Positions 1 to 8,386 of a stretch of 64,000 nucleotides of DNA are shown here, piece by piece. The notes beneath the pieces are model-generated. The model searched no databases. It was not told where the DNA came from and was given only the letters and a program-made list of their open reading frames with translations. Position 1 is the stretch's first letter. Every line of letters begins with the position of its first letter. The position numbers were made by a program, and so were the translations under genes. The DNA comes from Allosaccharopolyspora coralli (GTDB lineage: Bacteria > Actinomycetota > Actinomycetes > Mycobacteriales > Pseudonocardiaceae): positions 3,658,001 to 3,722,000 of the forward strand of contig NZ_CP045929.1 in NCBI RefSeq assembly GCF_009664835.1. Direction: 5' to 3'.

Positions 1-1044
<1,044 letters not shown>

Positions 1045-1100
1045 CCAGTCGGCCGGGCCGCGACTCGCGCGGCCCGGCCGACCCTCGATCGGGAGCACCC

Positions 1101-1925
1101 ATGAACGCTGACGCACGATACGACGGCTCGGAGACCGTTCTGCTCGACAGGCCTTCGTCCGGGCCGTTCCTGTGGAACGGACTCGACGAGGTCCCCGCCG
1201 GGTGGGGTCCGTGCGTGGTCACGCTCGGCGTGTTCGACGGAGTCCACAAGGGACATTCGACGGTCATCGGCCACGCGGTCCGTGCGGGACGGGCGCGCGG
1301 ACTGCCGACCGTGCTGGTGACCTTCGACCCGCATCCCGCCCGAGTCGTCGGCATCGACCGCGACACGGCGACGCTGACCACCGTCGAACGCCGTGCCGAA
1401 CTCGTCCACGAACTGGGGGTGGACGCGGTGCTGGTACTGCCGTTCACCCCGGAACTCGCCCGAGTTACCGCCGATTCTTTCGTCGACCGGGTGCTGGTGC
1501 GGACGTTGGAGGCGCGAGAGGTCGTCGTCGGCAGCAACTTCACGTTCGGCCACAAGGGTTCGGGAACGGTCGACACCCTGCGCGAACTCGGCCGGAACCA
1601 CGGATTTCGCGCGCACGGCGTCAACTTGACGAGCGTGCGAGACCACCCGAACTCGTCAACGCACGTGCGCACCTGCCTGCGCAGCGGCGATGTTCGCGCC
1701 GCGACGCACGCGTTGGGCAGACCGCACCGGATCGACGCCTACTGCGACACCACCGGATACCTGCGGCTTCCCGCGGGAACCGCGATCCCCGCCGCCGGGC
1801 TCTATGTCGCCCGCACCGGAACCGACACGGTGCACGTGCGGGTGTCGCCGGACGGCGCGATCCTGCTTCTGCCTCCCTCCCCCGGCGCGGTCAACCTGGA
1901 ATTCCTCGAGCGACGACGGGAGTGA
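1101..1925 (+). CDS. RibF-like FAD synthetase paralog with a degenerate riboflavin-kinase half
   Basis: The N-terminal 200 residues are a clear FAD synthetase (FMN adenylyltransferase) domain. GVFDGVHKGH (43-52) is the nucleotide-binding HxGH-type motif, and GSNFTFGHKGSG (144-155) and STHVRTCLRSGDV (186-198) match the family. The protein is 274 residues, against about 310 or more for bifunctional RibF. The C-terminal flavokinase barrel is shortened and lacks recognisable ATP/riboflavin loops. I infer that it adenylates FMN but does not phosphorylate riboflavin, supplying FAD to the flavin monooxygenase upstream. Start ATG 1101 has a GGGAG ribosome site at about 1090. It lies between two dioxygenase genes, far from the usual truB-ribF-rpsO setting of housekeeping ribF, so a second copy elsewhere is expected. 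Confidence 0.8.
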   Translation: MNADARYDGSETVLLDRPSSGPFLWNGLDEVPAGWGPCVVTLGVFDGVHKGHSTVIGHAVRAGRARGLPTVLVTFDPHPARVVGIDRDTATLTTVERRAELVHELGVDAVLVLPFTPELARVTADSFVDRVLVRTLEAREVVVGSNFTFGHKGSGTVDTLRELGRNHGFRAHGVNLTSVRDHPNSSTHVRTCLRSGDVRAATHALGRPHRIDAYCDTTGYLRLPAGTAIPAAGLYVARTGTDTVHVRVSPDGAILLLPPSPGAVNLEFLERRRE

Positions 1926-2025
1926 CACTCCCAGCCGAACGCAGGAGTCCTTTGTGGATGACGGAATCGCTGGCGTCGTATCTTGTCACGACCAGTAAGA
2001 CCTACTTTGAGGAAGAACCCTGAAC

Positions 2026-2892
2026 ATGGACTTCACCGAAGAGACGGCGTCCGATGCGGTCGTCGCCAGCTTCGCCAACACCGAGGACCCTCGCCTGCGG
2101 GCGGTGCTGGGCTCGCTCACCCGGCATCTGCACGACTTCGTCCGGGAAGTCCGGCCGTCGCACGACGAGTGGGCGAAAGCCGTCGACTTCCTGACCGAGG
2201 TCGGCCAGACGTGCGACGAGACCCGGCAGGAATTCATCCTGCTCTCCGACGTCCTCGGCGTGTCGATGCTGGTCGAGACGATCAACGGGCAGCACGGTGG
2301 AACCGAGAACACCGTGCTGGGCCCGTTCCACGCCGTCGAGTCGCCGCAGCGGGACGCAGGCGAGAACATCGACCTGCTCGGCGAGGGTGAACCGTGTGTG
2401 GTGACCGGGCGCGTCGTCTCCACCGACGGCGAGCCGCTGCGCGGGGCGAGCGTGGACATCTGGCAGTGCACCTCGGAGGGCTTCTACGACGTGCAGCAGC
2501 CCGACGTGCAGCCGCTGGGCAACGGGCGCGGCCTGTTCCGCTCCGACGACGACGGCCGATTCTGGTTCCGCACCGTCGTACCGAGCCACTACCCGATCCC
2601 GACCGACGGCCCCGTGGGCGCACTGCTCGAGACGGCCCGGCGTCACCCGTACCGGCCTGCGCACATCCACCTGCTCGCCGAGGCGGCCGGACACGAACCC
2701 GTCACGACGCACTTGTTCGTCGCCGACAGCCCCTACATCGACTCGGACGCGGTCTTCGCCGTCAAGCAAAGCCTGGTCACGGAGTTCGTACAGGTCGACG
2801 ACGAGGATCAGGCCAAGGCCTACGGCGTACAGGCACCGTTTCGGCTCGTTGACGTCGAGATCAGCCTGGAAACCGAGGGACGCCTCGCGTGA
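2026..2892 (+). CDS. Hydroxyquinol 1,2-dioxygenase-type intradiol dioxygenase, second copy
   Basis: A 288-residue intradiol dioxygenase only distantly similar to the one at 190-1044. Its N-terminus (FANTEDPRLRAVLGSLTRHL) is typical of the hydroxyquinol 1,2-dioxygenase branch, which converts benzene-1,2,4-triol to maleylacetate. Fe(III) ligands are Tyr154 (EGFYDV), Tyr189 (SHYPIPTDGP), and His213 and His215 (PAHIHL). Start ATG 2026 has GAGGAAG about 11 bases upstream. It is separated by 100 bp from the RibF-like gene and ends 3 bp before the convergent SnoaL-like gene. No maleylacetate reductase, the normal next step, lies in this window. The family is certain; substrate preference is inferred from overall resemblance. 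Confidence 0.9.
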   Translation: MDFTEETASDAVVASFANTEDPRLRAVLGSLTRHLHDFVREVRPSHDEWAKAVDFLTEVGQTCDETRQEFILLSDVLGVSMLVETINGQHGGTENTVLGPFHAVESPQRDAGENIDLLGEGEPCVVTGRVVSTDGEPLRGASVDIWQCTSEGFYDVQQPDVQPLGNGRGLFRSDDDGRFWFRTVVPSHYPIPTDGPVGALLETARRHPYRPAHIHLLAEAAGHEPVTTHLFVADSPYIDSDAVFAVKQSLVTEFVQVDDEDQAKAYGVQAPFRLVDVEISLETEGRLA

Positions 2893-2895
2893 CGG

Positions 2896-3390
2896 TCACT
2901 CCGTGGCGTACCGCGGGTCGAGCGCCGTTCTCGCGGGCTCCCACTCCATACCGCCCGGTTGCCAACCGGACCGCAGCTCGCACCACCAGAAGAACGACAC
3001 GCAGCGCTCGACGAAACGCCACCGGCCGTCGGACTCGCGGCGCATGACGTCGGTGTAGCGCCCCGCCGCGACGTGCGGCTCACCGTCGACGACGCACGGT
3101 TGGTACAACCACGTCTCGCCCTGCGCGTCGTCGCCGTCGACGGTGACGGTCTCGTTCGAGCTGAAGTGCCACCACGCCGTGAGCGGACCGTGCTGCAGGC
3201 GCGGGAAGAACTCACGCAGCTGCTCGCGGCCCTGCGCGGTGGAGAGCCCGACGAACGCCCCGTCCTCGGTGAACAGGTCGGCGAGCTCGTCCCAACGGCC
3301 GTCATCGAGGTACTGGCAGTACTTCGCGCGAAGCTGGCCGATCTCGTGGATGTCCTCGAGGCGCGCGACCCTGGTTTCCAGGTCGTTCAT
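2896..3390 (-). CDS. SnoaL/NTF2-like protein, probable aromatic-pathway accessory
   Basis: A 164-residue single-domain protein of the SnoaL-like (NTF2) fold, with the pattern ...YCQYLDDGRWDELADLFTEDG... common to hydroxylation-dioxygenase small subunits, polyketide cyclases and dehydratases of this fold. The start ATG (3388-3390) overlaps the stop of the upstream permease gene in an ATGA junction, so translation of the two is coupled. A longer open frame extends upstream but lies inside the permease gene. The link to a transporter and two ring-cleavage enzymes suggests a role in the same catabolic route, perhaps as a lyase, isomerase or binding protein. The sequence gives no catalytic assignment. 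Confidence 0.75.
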   Translation of the reverse strand: MNDLETRVARLEDIHEIGQLRAKYCQYLDDGRWDELADLFTEDGAFVGLSTAQGREQLREFFPRLQHGPLTAWWHFSSNETVTVDGDDAQGETWLYQPCVVDGEPHVAAGRYTDVMRRESDGRWRFVERCVSFFWWCELRSGWQPGGMEWEPARTALDPRYATE

Positions 3391-4718
3391 GCGCTGACTC
3401 CCTCCGATGTCCGGACCTCGTTCGAGGTCGCGTGCAGGTCTCGCCGGAAATGCTCCCGCACCGTGTAGACCGCGACGAACGTGAGTGCGGCCATGACGAC
3501 GATGTACAGCGACACCGACCACGCCCCGGCGGCGGCCAGCAACGCGGTCATGATGAACGGAGCGAGACCGCCCGCGAAGACCGACGCGAGCTGGAAGCCC
3601 AGCGAAGCGCCCGAGTACCGCACGTCGGCGGGGAACATCTCCGCGAACAACGCCGCTTGCGGCCCGAACATCACCGCGTGGATGGTGAAGGCGATCGTCA
3701 GTCCGAGCAGCACGAGCGGCACCGAGCCGGTGCCCACCAACCAGAACAGCGGGAACGCGAAGGCGGCCATGAGCACCGCGCCGACGAGGTACTGCGTGCG
3801 ACGTCCCTTGCGGTCACTGAGCGCCCCGAACAGCGGGATCGTCACGATCTGAGTAGCTCCGGCGCCCAGCACGCACATCAGCATGCCCGTGCGCGACAGG
3901 CCCGCGTACTCGGTGCCGTAGTCGAGCATGCCGCTGATGAGGACGTAGAAGGTCGCGTTGACGACGAAGAACGCGCCCGCCGCCTGCAGAATCTCCCGCC
4001 GGTACAAGCGCAGAGCCAGACCCAGCGGCGATCGCCGCACGGTGCCCGCCGCCGAGCCTTGACGCATGCTCCGGAACACGGGCGTGTCCTCGATCTTGAG
4101 CTGCACGTAGATGCCGATCGCCACCAGGAACAGCCCGGACAGGAACGGCACTCGCCAACCCCAACTCTGGAACTGGTCGTCACTCATGGTCGCCACGAGC
4201 GCGAGAAAGAAGAGGTTGCCGGTCACCGCGCCCAGAATCGAGCCCATCTGGATGAAGCTTCCGTAGTAGCCGCGGCGCTCCACGGGCGCGTGTTCGGTGA
4301 GCAGCAACGCAGCACCTCCCCACTGCGCGCCGACGCCGAGCCCCTGGATCAGGCGCAGTGCCACGAGCAACAACGGCGCAGCCACGCCAATGGCGTCGTA
4401 CGTCGGCAGCAGGCCGATACCGAAGGTCGCCCCACCCATGACGACCATCGCGCCGACGAGGGGTGGTTTGCGTCCGAAGCGGTCGCCGAGATGACCCGCG
4501 ACGATCCCGCCGAGGGGCCGGGCGACGAACCCCACCGCGAACGTGGCGAAGGACGCCAACGTCCCCGCGACCCCGCTGAACTCGGGGAAGAACACGCTGC
4601 CGAACACGAGCGCGGCGGCGGTCGAGTAGATCATGAAGTCGAACCACTCGAGCGTGGTGGCGAGGACCGCGGCCCCGGTCAGGCGGCCCATTCCCGCTGG
4701 TCGATCGTCGGTCTGCAT
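3387..4718 (-). CDS. MHS-family MFS permease (organic/aromatic acid:H+ symporter type)
   Basis: A 443-residue membrane protein with about 12 hydrophobic segments. The loop signature GHLGDRFGRKP after the second helix, TTLEWFDFMIY near the N-terminus and RLIQGLGVGAQWGGA in helix 4 mark the metabolite:H+ symporter branch of the major facilitator superfamily (shikimate, proline/betaine and dicarboxylate carriers). ATG 4718 has a strong GGAGGTGG site 4 bases upstream. A perfect 12-bp palindrome at 4740-4751 sits 21 bp before the start, well placed for repression. It is coupled to the SnoaL-like gene downstream. It probably imports the acid substrate of the neighbouring CoA pathway; the substrate is not readable from sequence. 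Confidence 0.88.
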   Translation of the reverse strand: MQTDDRPAGMGRLTGAAVLATTLEWFDFMIYSTAAALVFGSVFFPEFSGVAGTLASFATFAVGFVARPLGGIVAGHLGDRFGRKPPLVGAMVVMGGATFGIGLLPTYDAIGVAAPLLLVALRLIQGLGVGAQWGGAALLLTEHAPVERRGYYGSFIQMGSILGAVTGNLFFLALVATMSDDQFQSWGWRVPFLSGLFLVAIGIYVQLKIEDTPVFRSMRQGSAAGTVRRSPLGLALRLYRREILQAAGAFFVVNATFYVLISGMLDYGTEYAGLSRTGMLMCVLGAGATQIVTIPLFGALSDRKGRRTQYLVGAVLMAAFAFPLFWLVGTGSVPLVLLGLTIAFTIHAVMFGPQAALFAEMFPADVRYSGASLGFQLASVFAGGLAPFIMTALLAAAGAWSVSLYIVVMAALTFVAVYTVREHFRRDLHATSNEVRTSEGVSA

Positions 4719-4739
4719 TCCGCCACCTCCGAAGAGTAC

Positions 4740-4751
4740 GAACGATCGTTC
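4740..4751. promoter_or_regulatory. Probable TetR operator before the MHS permease
   Basis: GAACGATCGTTC is a perfect 12-bp palindrome 21 bp upstream of the permease start. It matches 11 of 12 positions of the site at 5485-5496 in the TetR/acyl-CoA dehydrogenase intergenic region. Two sites of this shape flanking a TetR gene are most simply the operators of that regulator. The assignment is inferred from position and symmetry. Confidence 0.6.
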
Positions 4752-4809
4752 TCAACGTAGCGGGAGGCGCTCCGAGTGACAAGACCACCCGCCGTCGATG
4801 CGGTGCGGA

Positions 4810-5433
4810 TCAGTGCCCGGGACGGGTCTCCACGAGCGCGAGCGCATAGTGCGCGTGCTGTTGGGCGAGATCCTCGCGCGAAAGCCTGCCGGTGTCGTGG
4901 TACCAGGTGGAGATCGCCGAGCACATGGTCACGATGTTGCGGGCGGCGTCCTGCGGATACGGCGTCGCGAACAGCCCGGACGCCGCGCCCTCCGCGACGA
5001 TCTCGTCGAAGATCGCTTGCGTCCGGTCGCGCGCTCGCACCACCTGATCCCGGTTCTCCCCCTGCAGGTACCGCACTTCGCTGATCGCGACGAGCGCTGC
5101 GAGCTGGTGGTCCACGACGAACTCCACGTACGCCTTGACCGCCTCCCGCAGCCGCGCGGCCGGCCCGTCACCGATCCGCTCGACGGCCCTGCTCGTGCGG
5201 TCGAGCAGTTCGTCGTTGGCTCGGCGCAACAGTTCCGCGAGCAAGTGCGCCTTGGACGGGAAATAGTTGTACAGGTTGGACAGGCTGGTTCCCGCGCGCT
5301 TGGCGACCTCGCGCATCGACGCCCCGTTGAACCCCTCCTCGCCGAACGCGACGAGCGCCGCGTTGAGGATGGGCGCCTCGTTGCGTCGCCCGGTCTCGCC
5401 GATGAGGGCCACGGAGGAAGAACGACTGTTCAT
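4810..5433 (-). CDS. TetR/AcrR-family transcriptional repressor
   Basis: A 207-residue regulator. The N-terminal helix-turn-helix is at about 38-60 (ASMREVAKRAGTSLSNLYNY), followed by the K-x-x-L-L segment typical of TetR proteins. The C-terminal ligand-binding region resembles regulators of fatty-acid or CoA-ester degradation. It is transcribed divergently from the acyl-CoA dehydrogenase operon, with 111 bp between the two starts. The only in-frame ATG near the HTH is at 5431-5433; the long upstream open frame is antisense to the dehydrogenase. The ligand is probably an acyl-CoA intermediate of the adjacent pathway. It most likely represses that operon, the permease and itself through the GAACGnTCGTTC sites. 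Confidence 0.9.
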   Translation of the reverse strand: MNSRSSSVALIGETGRRNEAPILNAALVAFGEEGFNGASMREVAKRAGTSLSNLYNYFPSKAHLLAELLRRANDELLDRTSRAVERIGDGPAARLREAVKAYVEFVVDHQLAALVAISEVRYLQGENRDQVVRARDRTQAIFDEIVAEGAASGLFATPYPQDAARNIVTMCSAISTWYHDTGRLSREDLAQQHAHYALALVETRPGH

Positions 5434-5484
5434 GTCGGCGAGGCTACCGGTTGACTTCGGCGCGTCGGAGTGCTTCAGTAACAA

Positions 5485-5496
5485 GAACGGTCGTTC
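5485..5496. promoter_or_regulatory. Probable TetR operator in the divergent tetR / acyl-CoA dehydrogenase promoter region
   Basis: GAACGGTCGTTC is nearly palindromic and differs by one base from the palindrome at 4740-4751. A further GTTC half-site follows at once (5497-5500). It lies about midway between the two divergent start codons, where a bound dimer could control both transcripts. Inferred from symmetry, repetition and location. Confidence 0.6.
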
Positions 5497-5544
5497 GTTC
5501 CTGTCAGTTCGGCCAGAGCACGCCTGTACCGCCGAGGGAGTGCC

Positions 5545-6735
5545 ATGACACACCGTCCCGACACATCCGCCACGGCCGTGCCCGGCCCCCTGACCGACGA
5601 GCGTCGCGAGATCCAGGCACTCGCCAGGGACTTCGCGATGAACGAGGTGCTGCCGCTGGCCAACGAACTCGACCCGCAGCAAGGGGCGATTCCCGACTCG
5701 CTGCGGGGCCAGATGGCCGAGATGGGGTTCTTCGGCCTGCTGATCCCGGAGGAGCACGGCGGCCTCGGACTGGGCGTCTTCGAGTACTGCCTCGTGGCCG
5801 AGGAACTCGCCCGTGCGTGGTTGAGCGTGTCCGGACTGCTGGCGCGCGGCAACGGGATGGGTGGCGGATTCACCGCAGAGCAGCAGAAACGGCTGCTCCC
5901 CCTGGTCGCCAACGGCGAGTACCTCGGCGCGTACGCGCTGTCCGAGGCCGAAGCCGGATCGGACGTGGCCAACCTGTCCTGCCGGGCCCGCCGGGACGGC
6001 GACGAATGGGTCGTGACCGGCACCAAGATGTGGTGCACCTACGCCGACGAAGCCGACTACCTCGTCCTGTTCGCCCGCACCGACCCGGACAAGGACCCGG
6101 CGAAGCCACACCGAGGTATCAGCGCGTTCCTCGTCGAGAAGCCGCGCGGCACCTTCCCTCCGGGGGTCACGGGGAGCAAGGTCCGCAAGATCGGCTACCA
6201 CGGGTGGAACACGTGGGAACTGTCCTTCGACGAGGTCCGGCTCCCTGGCGACGCCCTGCTCGGCGAGGAGGGGCGCGGCTTCTACCTCGCCGTCAGCGGC
6301 CTGGAGGTCGGCCGTGCGCACACGGCGGCACGGGCGATCGGGCTGGCCAGGGCCGGGCTGGAGGACTCGATCGCCTACGTCCGCGAGCGCGAACAGTTCG
6401 GTCGCCCGATCGGTGATTTCCAAGCGATCCGGTTCAAGATCGCCCAGATGGCCACCGAGATCGAAGCGAGCAGGCGACTCATGTACCACGTGGCGACCGA
6501 GATCGACCAGGGACGACGGTGTTCCCTCGAGGCGTCGATGGCGAAGTTGTCCGCCAGCGAGATGGCCGAGCGCGTCACGAGCGAGGCGCTGCAGATCCAC
6601 GGCGGCGCGGGCTACACGACCGACTTCGCCGTGGAACGACACTGGCGCGACGCCCGGTTGACACGCATCTTCGAGGGCACCTCGGAGATCCAGCTCCGGG
6701 TGATCTCCGACGAGCTTCTCGGGCGGTCCGCATGA
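5545..6735 (+). CDS. Acyl-CoA dehydrogenase
   Basis: FAD-dependent alpha,beta-desaturase of acyl-CoA esters, 396 residues, the normal family length. Seen are the FAD/substrate loop YALSEAEAGSD (about 131-141), the middle beta-domain, REQFGRPIGDFQAIRFKIA, QIHGGAGY, and a C-terminal RIFEGTSEIQ where Glu377 is the probable catalytic base. First gene of a six-gene operon. Start ATG 5545 is preceded by GAGGGAG. The stop overlaps the next start (ATGA). An MCAD/BCAD-like enzyme here could act on a branched, cyclic or aromatic side-chain CoA ester; the exact substrate is unknown. It is controlled from the same intergenic region as tetR. Confidence 0.92.
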   Translation: MTHRPDTSATAVPGPLTDERREIQALARDFAMNEVLPLANELDPQQGAIPDSLRGQMAEMGFFGLLIPEEHGGLGLGVFEYCLVAEELARAWLSVSGLLARGNGMGGGFTAEQQKRLLPLVANGEYLGAYALSEAEAGSDVANLSCRARRDGDEWVVTGTKMWCTYADEADYLVLFARTDPDKDPAKPHRGISAFLVEKPRGTFPPGVTGSKVRKIGYHGWNTWELSFDEVRLPGDALLGEEGRGFYLAVSGLEVGRAHTAARAIGLARAGLEDSIAYVREREQFGRPIGDFQAIRFKIAQMATEIEASRRLMYHVATEIDQGRRCSLEASMAKLSASEMAERVTSEALQIHGGAGYTTDFAVERHWRDARLTRIFEGTSEIQLRVISDELLGRSA

Positions 6736-7565
6736 CCTCGATGCACTTCGAAGACTTCGCGGTCGGAGCGCGCTACACGAGCGGCACCCGCACGGTCACC
6801 GACCAGGACCTCAAAGCCTTCACCGAGCTCAGCGGCGACCGCCATCCGCTGCACGTCGACGGCGGCTCGGGCCGTTTCGACCGTCCCGTCCTGCACGCAC
6901 CGTTCGGCCAGGCCGTGTTCTTCGGGCTCTTCCACGACCTGCACCTGGTCGACGACACCATCGTGAGCGTGCTGGACACCCAGTGGCAGTACCGCGCTCC
7001 GGTTTATGTCGGCGACACCCTCCGGTTCGAGATGACCATCACCCGCTGCCGCCGGACGTCGAAGCAGGACGAAGGCGTGGTCACGCGACACGTGACGCTG
7101 TTCAACCAGGACGACGTGGCCGTGCAGGACGGCACCAGCGCGATGCTCCTCCGTGCCCGCACCACCGGCCCCGATCCGGTCGCGCGCGCGTTCGGCACGG
7201 TCGCCTGGGGCAGCGCTCTCGCCGAGCTGGCCGCCGACGACGAACGGTTCACCTCGGCGATCGCCAGCTGGGACGGGACGATCGGCCTGCGCTGCGGCGC
7301 CGACGAAACCCAGCTGCGGATCTACCGGGGACGCGTGATCGACGTCAGCAGGCGGTCGCCGCACGGGTCGACGTTCACGCTCGGTGCCGACGAGTCCGAG
7401 TGGACCGAGCTGCTCACCGGCGACGACAACGACTTCATGCAGCGGGCGATGCGGGGCCGGTTCCAGGTCTCCGGCAGCGGCTACGAGTACCTGCGACTGA
7501 CGAAGGTGCTGCACACGCTGATCGACCACGCACGCACGCTCGCGCAGCAAGGGGGTTCGCCATGA
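6732..7565 (+). CDS. MaoC-like enoyl-CoA hydratase fused to a C-terminal SCP2-like domain
   Basis: A 277-residue two-part protein. Residues 1-150 are a MaoC hot-dog domain; SGDRHPLHVDGG (about 29-40) corresponds to the hydratase-2 catalytic D-x-(N/H)P-x-H motif, and MHFEDFAVGARY is the usual family start. Residues of about 155-277 (WGSALAELAADDERFTSAIA and onward) resemble a sterol-carrier-protein-2-like domain, which binds lipidic CoA esters. It should hydrate the enoyl-CoA made by the preceding dehydrogenase. ATG 6732 overlaps the previous stop in ATGA; a second ATG three codons later is possible. The hydratase call is good; the SCP2 call rests on overall pattern. Confidence 0.8.
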   Translation: MTSMHFEDFAVGARYTSGTRTVTDQDLKAFTELSGDRHPLHVDGGSGRFDRPVLHAPFGQAVFFGLFHDLHLVDDTIVSVLDTQWQYRAPVYVGDTLRFEMTITRCRRTSKQDEGVVTRHVTLFNQDDVAVQDGTSAMLLRARTTGPDPVARAFGTVAWGSALAELAADDERFTSAIASWDGTIGLRCGADETQLRIYRGRVIDVSRRSPHGSTFTLGADESEWTELLTGDDNDFMQRAMRGRFQVSGSGYEYLRLTKVLHTLIDHARTLAQQGGSP

Positions 7566-8386
7566 TCGAGGCCCGCTATCTCACCGTCGACAGCTGCTTG
7601 TCCTACGTGGAGCTCGCGGGCTCGGGCCCGCCGGTACTCCTGGTGCACACCGCCGGGCAGTCCGGGGTCCAGTGGCGCCACACCACGGGTGCGCTCGCCG
7701 AACGCGGATACCGGGTGATCGCGCCGGACCTGCCCGGCCACGGCCGGTCCGAACCCGCTCCGGGCGGCGCCGTGGACGACCTCGGGGTTTACGCGCGGTG
7801 GCTGCGGAACCTGCTCGACGCGCTCGAGGTGCACGATCCCTGGATCGTCGGATGCTCGATCGGCGGCAAGATCGCCCTCGACCTCGCCGCACGGATGGCA
7901 GACGAGGCACGGGGCGTCGTGGCGATGGCCGCCGAACCGATGCCGGGTGAGATCAGCGCCGCGGGGCTGCGGCGTGAACTGGAGGATGTCGCCGCGGCGA
8001 GCCGCACCGACCGCACCTACCTCGGAACGCTGGCCGTCGTCGGACGCGACGTCGACCCCGCCCGCGCCGAGCTGATCGCGCGCATGCACCGGCGAGAAGA
8101 CCCGGAAGTGTCCACATCGGACTTACTCGGCTGGGCTGCGCACGACCTCACGGACACGCTGTCGTCGATCACCTGTCCCGCTCGCCTCGTGATCGGCGAA
8201 GACGACCTCTGGGTGAACTCCGAGCGGGCACGGCGCGCTGCCGAGCACCTCCCCGACGCACGATGCACCGTGTTGCCCGGGATCGGTCACTACCCGATGG
8301 AAGAGATCGTGGACTTCCCGACGGTGCTCGACGGCTGGCTCGGCGAGCTGGCCCCCACTACCTCTCGGAGCGAGGTGCACGCATGA
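7562..8386 (+). CDS. Alpha/beta-fold hydrolase
   Basis: A 274-residue alpha/beta hydrolase. The nucleophile elbow is GCSIGG with Ser99, an Asp is at 214/215 (VIGEDDLWV), and the catalytic His is His243 (GIGHYPMEE). LVHTAGQSGVQW supplies the oxyanion region and DLPGHGRSEP is the classic strand-4 motif. It is coupled at both ends by ATGA overlaps with the hydratase and the CoA ligase. Candidate roles are thioester hydrolysis, lactone or ester opening, or hydrolytic C-C cleavage of a beta-diketone, as in meta-cleavage product hydrolases. The sequence does not choose among these. Confidence 0.87.
   Translation: MIEARYLTVDSCLSYVELAGSGPPVLLVHTAGQSGVQWRHTTGALAERGYRVIAPDLPGHGRSEPAPGGAVDDLGVYARWLRNLLDALEVHDPWIVGCSIGGKIALDLAARMADEARGVVAMAAEPMPGEISAAGLRRELEDVAAASRTDRTYLGTLAVVGRDVDPARAELIARMHRREDPEVSTSDLLGWAAHDLTDTLSSITCPARLVIGEDDLWVNSERARRAAEHLPDARCTVLPGIGHYPMEEIVDFPTVLDGWLGELAPTTSRSEVHA

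Noticed and set aside
5434-6642. Upstream extension of the TetR frame to 610 residues
   Set aside because: It runs antisense to the acyl-CoA dehydrogenase and adds low-complexity sequence; the ATG at 5433 begins the regulator.
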